Below are positions 57,397 to 64,000 of a DNA stretch of 64,000 nucleotides, in pieces. Position 1 is the stretch's first letter, and the number at the start of each line of letters is the position of its first letter. The DNA is from Dicyema japonicum (taxonomy: Eukaryota; Dicyemida; Rhombozoa; Dicyemidae), in the NCBI GenBank assembly GCA_011109175.1, contig RDEW01000011.1, positions 692,374-756,373 on the forward strand. The letters are read 5' to 3'. Below the pieces are notes generated by a model. It did no database searches and was not told the origin of the DNA. It saw only the letters and a list, made by a program, of their open reading frames with translations. Position numbers and translations under genes: made by a program.

Positions 57397-59427
57397 TTAA
57401 TTAACCAACTCTTTAACAGCATCACAAATGCAGGAGGAAGATATTCCATATTTATTAAGGAGAACATCAGATGGGCCACTTCTGGGGACTTCCCCAACAT
57501 ACAAATGCTTGAATCTGACTCCATCGACCCCGACTAAAGCAGATGAGACAGCCTCGCCAATCCCCCTAAAATATCCCAACTACTCACCTTCTCTATAGTG
57601 GTCTTCTGCCACAACAACTCTTCCCCCAGTAGAAGACACACATTCTATTATCGTATTCACATCCAATGGCTTCACAGTAAAGACATCAACCAGACGAATT
57701 GACAATTCTGGGTTGGTCCTCTCCAATTTATAAGCCTCAGCCAAGGTCACACCTGCAGCAATCACAGTACAGACATCATTAGGACTACTTCTGACAACCT
57801 GACCATAATTATTAGTCATACTTTTGCTTGCCCACTGCAAATGACTCATCATTGCCGTAAATAACCGGGAAATTAGGTCGAGAGGTCCTTATAAAGCAAA
57901 TACCCTGAGTATTGGCAGCCAACTCGACAGCTCGTTCAGTAGAGACAGCATCACTTGGATAGAAGACAGTAGACCCGGGAATAGAGCGGAACATTGCAAT
58001 GTCTTCTAAGGCCATCTGTGAAGGACCATCCTCCCCAATAGACACTCCAGCATGAGAACCCACAAAGTTAGCATTCGTCATAGAAATAGCTCCCATCCTT
58101 ATCTGATCGAAAGCCCTAGACCAAAAGGCGGCAAAGTGCTGGCAAACACAACAGCTCTTTCCCTAGTGGCTGCCCCAATGGCCACCCCAGCCATGTTCTG
58201 TTCTGCTATGAAACATTCAATAAAACGATTATCTCCACTGAATGCCTCCTTCTATAGATAACACTAATAAACCGCAAATTTGGCTGCAAAGGTTGAGTTT
58301 TTAGTGTCTCCGTCCATGGCCATCACCCAGGGGGATGCTTTCCCGAGCTTTAAAAGAGCGTCCCCATATGCTGACCTTGTTGCCACCTACAATAAGCAAC
58401 ACTCCCACCATTTTTCCAAAACTGTAGTCTGGGGGCGATGAAAGACGAGCTTTCCTCGAGAGATCAACAGTAGGCACAGAGTCCAACGGCTTGGGGACCA
58501 GTTCAACCACCGACGTCCATGAAGAGTCCGATCTCAAATGCTCCAGAACGGTGGCAGATTTATCACCGAGGACCTTTCCATGCCATCCATTAAGATTTTC
58601 CACACCGGGAAGCCCTTCCCCTTCATAGTCTTTGCAACCAACGCGGTCGGCATGTCTTTCTGTCTTCTAGCACTCTCAAAGGCAGAAATGATATCAGGGA
58701 TGGCATGTCCATCCACCACAATCGAATTAAATCCAAAAGCAGAGCATCTGGCCGCATATGTCTGCACATCATGACAAAGCATAGTCTCTTGGGACTGACC
58801 ATAGTAGTTGCAGTCAATGATGACCACAAGATTGTCCAATTTGTAGTAACTAGCCAAAGCCATGGCCTCCCAAACAGATCCCTCAGCCGACTCCCCGTCA
58901 CCAACGATGCAGTACACTCGATATCTTGATATTTAGCAACACAAACGAGGCTTTGTCGATATATTTTCCTACATATGCCATTCCCACAGCAGAACTCAGG
59001 CCCTGTCCAAGGGAACCAGTGGCTACGTCAACGAAGGGAGTTTCTGAAATTACAGAAATATCAGTAAAATAATTGATAGGAAGTAATAGTACTGGGGTTG
59101 GGTGTCCTTCAAGGGAGAGTCTATCTTACGAAGATTTAGGAGATCCTCCTCGTTATAGAGGCCTAGTTCTGTCCAAACTGCGTACAATATCGGAGCAGCG
59201 TGCCCTTTGATAGAATAAATCTGTCATTTGAAGGATCCTTAGGGGAGTCAGGGAAATAGCTCATTTCCTTGAAGAAAGGACACTCATAATCTCAGCAATA
59301 GAACTGCATGAAGTTGGGTGACTATGATGAAGTACTAAATGTACCCAGAATTTGCAGCAGAGGTTGAAAGTATTGAATTTACTCGGAGACGGTTGGCAAT
59401 GGAAGACAGCACTTGCATTAAAGTCAT
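57397..59427 (-). CDS. TKT: Transketolase (frame interrupted by one-base gaps)
   Basis: This thiamine-diphosphate enzyme of the pentose-phosphate pathway acts in the cytosol. Family blocks run from ATG (complement of 59425-59427) to TAA at 57397: [57 protein letters not shown] with the later Asn of the ThDP motif ([10 protein letters not shown]), [12 protein letters not shown] with the catalytic Glu, [18 protein letters not shown] and EDHYREG. Introns fit at 59322-59344, 59044-59092, 58917-58942, 58387-58408, 58252-58272, 57799-57821 and 57566-57587 (23, 49, 26, 22, 21, 23, 22 nt). Nine places need one extra base, near 59276, 59204, 59110, 59096, 58944, 58605, 58134, 57823 and 57564. With nine bases added the spliced length is 618 codons, close to the human 623. 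No nonsense change was seen. It is either an assembly with homopolymer errors or a young pseudogene. Confidence 0.85.
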
Positions 59428-59559
59428 CAAATATTTTTATTTTATTAAAGTTTAGGTTAAGAACTATTTTTTATATTAGTAATATTAAATTTAATATTAA
59501 CAAAATTACATGAATTCACAAAAATTATCCCTCTATCGTCTTACAAAACTTTAATCCGA

Positions 59560-60635
59560 AACTATTTTCGGACAACCTGGCACTTATCAAAAGACAGGAT
59601 ACCGTGAAGAAAACCGGAATGCAATCAGAACTCTATATCGTCCATGCGCTCTCTCAATTACAGAATTTCCAAATTAATCTGTGCTGACCACAGACATAAG
59701 TGGAGCCGGCTTGTTGTCGACTATGCAACAGAAACTCGTGTGGCACCTTCTGGAAGACACTGAGAAGTATCAAATGTCTTATAAACGAAGATGGTGACAG
59801 AGTGGAAGCCGTTACCCCTATTTCTCGGAACCTGCACAGAAACTTGAAAATAATCTTATGAAATATTTTGTGTCGATCAATCACAAGAATTTCTTTCGCT
59901 TTCTGCATGTCAAACGATCTGGTCCACAACAGACGCCACATACTGCCTTCTTCACTCCCTAAGATGTGGAAAAGACTATCAAATTGTACTACCCACCCGA
60001 GCCTGTGGCCCGACGGTGTCTGTGCTATTCACCTCAAACACCTAGGACCTCGTGCACATATCTTATTATCGAGGCTATACAACAATTCTATCAATTCCCA
60101 TAAAATGCAAAATATAAGGAAGAATTCACTGATTACACCAATTCTCAAGCCTAAAAAATCAAAAGACATTCCATCATCTTAGCGCCTTGTCCCGTTGTGG
60201 TTGTTCAGTCACACCTCACAATTTGTGCGACTGGCTATTTGTGAATTTGCGGCCTGTGTCTGCATCCAAGTCTCAGTTCACCCAGTTAACTACGGACAGG
60301 AGATTTAAAGGTGGACTCAACGTATTCTTCGGAAAAATTCCTACTCCTTCTACGCGAATTTAGAAGCTACTTGGAATTACATTCGACTTTCTAATGATGT
60401 CCTCCAGTCACACGGATGAAGTGTTAACCAAGGGGTTTCGAAAGTAGAGCGTCCTAAAGTCTATCATAAAAAAGAGCTCCTTCCCACCTACAGCTTGTAT
60501 CAGCGAACTATAAAAGTGTACTCCGATAGAATTTCTCTGCAGACACAACGAAGACACTTCCGGAGTGCAGTTGGATCGCTGATGGAAAATTCAAGGAGAA
60601 TTCGAGAAATGTGAGGCTGGGATCACCTAATTAGT
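59560..60635 (+). mobile_element. LINE reverse transcriptase (family J), copy 2
   Basis: Plus-strand counterpart of 8680-10030. It reads DGVCAIHLKHLGPRAHILLS, then RLYNNSINSH and NSLITPILKPKKSKDIPSS, then shifted thumb blocks, and ends with a 3' segment (CTGCAGACACAACGAAGACAC-like) also present near 8740. It finishes in GATCACCTAATTAGTGAATTAA. Confidence 0.75.
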
Positions 60636-60766
60636 GAATTAATCATTTTTTTCTTGGTGATCTTGGGATTTATAAAAAATAATAATAATCTGAAAAAAAG
60701 GATTTTCGCCGCGTTGGCTGAAGCTTTCTGTTTGTTTAGTATGTTCCTCCTCTTTTCTTTCATACT

Positions 60767-61015
60767 AGAGTGGCGTCATGTGATTCACCTGTCTCAGGTG
60801 GCGCTCATGCCATGCTGGCACTAAAAAGGATAATTTGCTCTCCCCCACTCCCACTAAAGGTTTCCACAACTTCAATGAATGGACATCTTTTACATTTTAT
60901 GCTAGTTCCGGATGGACTCGTGTGACGTTGAAGGACTCTGTTTCTGTAACAGTGGAAACTGGATATACTTAATTATTTGTTTACTGTTAACTTCTTTCTC
61001 GGTGTATCCGAAGGT
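60767..61015 (-). repeat. Short interspersed repeat B, copy 3
   Basis: Inverted and more diverged copy of 39909-40135, from AGTGGCGTCATGTGATTC to TTCTCGGTGTATCC. Its 5' end (plus-strand right side) lies about 100 bp before the exon at 61112. Confidence 0.75.
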
Positions 61016-61111
61016 AATTAAAAAATTACTCCGAAAAATAATATTAATATCTAAAAAACTACATATTTGGTACCTATACCTTTCTCTTCTTATTTTCTCA
61101 ATTTATAAAAG

Positions 61112-61324
61112 ACGACATTAAATCCACCCCACTCAGGATACGCCCAGTGGCCGGCATCCAAAAAAGAGCCCACTCTTCCCTACTCTAGTGAAGCGGTTCC
61201 TATAATGGTGGATATGGATGGACGTAATACTCGTAAAGGATGTGTCCCACTCAGACCGAGAGAACTGGATAAAACCTCTTCCATGTATATCCGGTGATAT
61301 TATTAGCATAACAGAAATTACTAA
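61112..61324 (+). CDS. Unidentified gene, 3' exons
   Basis: An exon begins after ATTTATAAAAG at 61111 and reads TTLNPPHSGYAQWPASKKEP, TLPYSSEAVPIMVDMDGRN, then TRKGCVPLRPRELDKTSSMY. A 21-nt GT-AG intron (61294-61314) follows, then a two-codon last exon with TAA at 61322-61324. Frame, composition and intron size are as in the clear genes. I do not recognise the family. Upstream exons may be lost or hidden behind repeat B. A 42-nt gap from GTACC at 61070 could be the preceding intron. Confidence 0.5.
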
Positions 61325-61329
61325 CTTAC

Positions 61330-61545
61330 AAATGCTGGTTGAGTGTATATAATCTGACCGGTCGGCTATACAAGTTTTCGCTATCTTCCTTTAGGTCGTT
61401 TCGCCTTATGGAGCCAGAATTTATAAATCATCGATTTGTGGGTTGAGCTGTGGCTTTTGTCTGCATCTGTTTTAAAAAAGTCATCCAGTAACATAAGTTG
61501 GTGGAAGGATTGGTTATATTAATATTTTATGTTTACTGCTAATAA
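61330..61545. other. No recognisable gene
   Basis: Mixed sequence between the unidentified gene and SINE copy 6. Confidence 0.3.
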
Positions 61546-61547
61546 TG

Positions 61548-61795
61548 AGGTTTCACGCATCTACTATGCTTTGGTTTGACGAGTGACCCTGTCATCAATA
61601 AACAACTCAATGCGGAACTGAATCGTCTATAAAGGACATACGTGCAAAAAAAGAAATAAAAGTGAAGAGCGTTGTTCTCCCTCATCGATTATTTATCATA
61701 ACTGGTCTTTACTTAAATAAAGTGAATGCTGTCTGGAAAGAGCTACAGATAATATGGATAATATTTTTTCTATTATTTATTATTTAATAAAAATA
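61548..61795 (+). repeat. tRNA-derived SINE, copy 6 (headless)
   Basis: Only the body is present, from GGTTTCACGCATCTAC to the AATAAAGTG-like block and an AT-rich tail. The tRNA-like head is missing. It ends about 40 bp before the Elongin A start codon. Confidence 0.75.
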
Positions 61796-61832
61796 TTAAA
61801 TTTAAATAAAATACTGTCAAGCTAGTTTGTGT

Positions 61833-63082
61833 ATGGATACCATTTTAAAAATTAAATATATTCTGCAAAACTCCACTGATGTTAGCCATGTAAGTATTAT
61901 TTATATTGTAGCTTAAGACCTGTTTGACAAAACTCAAGTCACTGAGCTACATATACTTGTATATAATCCACGTAACAGTCCAGCTCATTTTTAGAGGACT
62001 GGAATTGGGAAAACAGTCAATTTTCTGCGAAACCATCCTGGGAGTGTTGGGTTAATGTCGAGATCTCTGGTTAGAACTTGGAAGACCCTAATATTGGCCA
62101 ACGACCCATCCATTATCGTCGTCAATAAACGAGATGGAGCCAAAGTGGATCATAACAAAGCCAAATTTATCGACAAGTCACTGTTTTCGACAACCAGAAT
62201 AGACAGGACTAACAAAATCAAACAGGCACGTGATTTTTTCGCCAAAAAGGAGTCATCTGCCAAGTCAGAAGAACAGGAGCATAACTTTTCCAACAAACCG
62301 ACCAAACGTGAAAACTCTGATAAACTGGAAGTTCAAAAAGCTGATAAAAGAAGAAGACTCACGCAAACTGGGATTACTAGTGCTGGTAGCCTGTCCTTTG
62401 AGGATGCCCTGAATTCATGCAACGTGTCTGGTGGGAGTCACAGTGCGGGCAAAGTGAGTTCTATTGTGGACTCCATTATGTCTCGGAAGGACGACGCCAA
62501 AAAAGAAGAGTTTGTAAACAAACGGAATACTAGGACATGCGTGTTTTCCGGTACCAGAAAGACCACTGGAGGTAAATGTGTGGATATTGTAGAGATTCAG
62601 AGTCTGAAGACATATTGCCTTAATTACCTGATATCTCATATTGATAGTTCGTTGTTGTGAGATTGTAGAAATCGAGCACGTGGGTTTGGTACCCCTGGAG
62701 GTGTTCTGGCCTGTTTTGGATAGATGTAGTCCCCGGCAGTTGGCTCAAATAGAGTATTACAATCCAGTATGGGGGGAGTGATTGTAGATTTTTATAAAAA
62801 ATACGGGTGAGCTATGGAGGAGACACTGTGAGAGGATAATCACCAAGTCGACCCCCCAAAAGTTGGAGGAAGATGATTGGAGGAGCTATTATATGGTTTA
62901 TGGTTATAGCGTATGCTTAGAGATGCAGTAGGGAGAGTGATAGAATGCTAGCTGAGTTTTCAATGTCAAACACTGGGGGGTCTAAGATCGCTGTATTGAA
63001 CAGAGACTGTTACTCCAAAGTGAAACGTAGGGGGACTGTTAAGAAGCCAACGAGACTTGAGAATATTTTTAAACGAATGTGA
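61833..63082 (+). CDS. ELOA: Elongin A (transcription elongation factor)
   Basis: Elongin A is the active subunit of the elongin complex, which speeds RNA polymerase II and, with elongins B/C and cullin-5, can act as a ubiquitin ligase. I spliced it from ATG 61833 to TGA 63080-63082 with five GT-AG introns: 61890-61911, 61972-61994, 62647-62668, 62767-62787 and 62896-62920 (22, 23, 22, 21, 25 nt). It gives 378 residues without frame conflict, about half the human 772. The TFIIS N-terminal (LW) domain is residues ~20-75: LKTCLTKLKSLSYIYLYIIH, RTGIGKTVNFLRNHPG, SLVRTWKTLI. A charged low-complexity middle follows. The elongin-C-binding F-box-like part is near residues 210-285 (HIDKIEHVGLVPLEVFWPVL, DRCSPRQLAQIEYYNP, ELWRRHCERI). 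The long Ser/Arg-rich middle and the C-terminal tail of vertebrate proteins are much reduced. TGA as stop shows the standard code. Confidence 0.92.
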
Positions 63083-63123
63083 AATTTATTTTCTTAATGG
63101 CTAAGGGATCTATCGAATATCAT

Positions 63124-64000
63124 TAGTTATGGGAACTAGGAGTTAGTGCTCTTCGACGTGGGCGGCTGACGTTATTTTTCGAATGACGGTAAAAGGCCCC
63201 TCCTCTCCACGCTGAGAATTCTCTATTGGATGTTTCCTAGACTGTCTTCTACAAGGCCGAGATCGTTGTTCTCCCACTGAACAACCCTGGCGTGATATAT
63301 TGCAGTTTAAGACCTGTTTGACAAGGGCTGAGGTTATAAAGACCCTCTCTTACATGATCCATTAGGGCGTTTCTCTGACTGACTTTTGCAATTTGGGAAT
63401 CAATGTCGCCATACTAAGCTGCCCTGTCGTGAATAGTCTAAAAATTTTCTAATCACGGAGGAAATCCAACAAAATCATGTGTCTCACACTATGCTACACT
63501 GTAACTTACAAAACATATAAACAAATGAACCACTTAAAGCGTGGTTATTCAACTTATCCCGCCTGGTTATCGTACGCAATTACTCTTACAGTATTCACTT
63601 TCCAATTTTTAGTAAATACTCCTTAACGTCTTCCTTTCCTCCAACTGGCTGTGGTTGTCATTCTAAGGGAAATAACAGAGGGGTTCAAAAATCTTAAAAT
63701 AACTGCACTGCTGACCCTATAGAGCTATGATCGCTGTCACTTATCTCAAGTACTTCTAAAATTTTTTGCCAATGATATCTCAAAAAATCCCGCCACTAAA
63801 TTCCAAAGTATGATCAAGAGGAACGCATCCCTGATAAGTGACCAATAATTACTCAAAGAGTTGACCAGGGAATCAAACTCGGTCCTCGTCGACTTTTTTG
63901 TAGCAAGGGAAGTGTTTCTGACAATAAGCACATTTAAATTAGTTCATAATACTCCAGATCCACCAGTACACGTGTCTCCATTTTTTCCAGTGCCTGTTTG
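63124..64000 (-). CDS. Probable exons of an unidentified gene running off the right edge
   Basis: The minus strand shows coding-like pieces in changing frames: QALEKMETRVLVDLEYYE (right edge), FLRYHWQKILEVLEISDSDH, then SSIGSA joined by a ~41-nt GT-AG gap to NDNHSQLEERKTLR and by a 22-nt one (about 63593-63614) to a few more codons. Further left VQWENNDLGLVEDT joins WRGGAFYRHSKNNVSRPRRR, ending in TAA at 63124. These may be one gene or two. I recognise no family and could not resolve all joints. Confidence 0.3.
63290..63330 (+). repeat. Partial duplicate of Elongin A exon 2 start
   Basis: ATATTGCAG followed by TTAAGACCTGTTTGACAA repeats the acceptor and first bases of Elongin A exon 2 (61903-61930), including the splice site context. 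Similarity fades after about 35 bp. It may be a small duplication from the neighbouring gene. Confidence 0.5.

Noticed and set aside
57566-57587. An 18-nt intron in transketolase using an inner GT
   Set aside because: It would restore the frame but adds a residue to the invariant HYxEGGIGEA block. A 22-nt intron plus one missing G fits the family and the general pattern better.

Overview
This is a nuclear, AT-rich animal sequence. A few conserved host genes sit in a large mass of decayed transposable elements. Three host genes could be spliced by eye from start to stop with no frame conflict: a DNAAF10/WDR92-like WD40 protein, an S28 serine carboxypeptidase and an Elongin A. A small endosulfine also splices cleanly. 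Nearly all their introns are 21-26 nt long with GT-AG ends. As far as I know, in animals this intron size is characteristic of dicyemid mesozoans (Dicyema). The host genes (WDR92, polycystin-2, Elongin A, endosulfine, transketolase) and the pogo/Tigger, hAT and LINE content fit an animal. The organism assignment is an inference.

Layout. 1-13.8 kb: remnants of pogo/Tigger, hAT and LINE elements, one tRNA-derived SINE and one small unidentified ORF. 13.8-15.4 kb: S28 peptidase (minus). 15.5-20.4 kb: local duplications around single Ns and LINE, hAT and SINE pieces. 20.55-22.35 kb: polycystin-2-like channel (minus). 22.4-30 kb: LINEs, one of them split by a Tigger-like element that still has its inverted repeats and TA target duplication. 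30.66-31.94 kb: WDR92 (plus). 32.2-34.1 kb: a long hAT relic. 34.85-35.49 kb: 5-formyl-THF cyclo-ligase (plus), damaged. 35.6-45.8 kb: LINE, hAT, Tigger and SINE copies, plus an unidentified spliced gene candidate at 41.37-41.95 kb. 45.98-46.25 kb: endosulfine, with a damaged second copy at 47.6 kb. 47.96-48.9 kb: a 94-bp minisatellite. 49.2-51.1 kb: an R2/NeSL-type LINE carrying a restriction-like endonuclease. 51-57 kb: more repeats. 57.4-59.4 kb: transketolase (minus). 61.1-63.1 kb: an unidentified 3' exon pair and Elongin A (plus). 63.1-64 kb: probable exons of an unidentified minus-strand gene.

The host genes show no operon or pathway link. They look like housekeeping genes (folate and pentose-phosphate metabolism, transcription elongation, ciliary assembly, mitotic phosphatase control) scattered between repeats. 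Two cautions follow from the reading. Transketolase needs nine single-base insertions, each at a short homopolymer or at the run where a deletion is easiest to place, to read through. That pattern suggests sequence error as much as gene decay. The single Ns usually lie between near-identical direct duplications, which suggests assembly joins.
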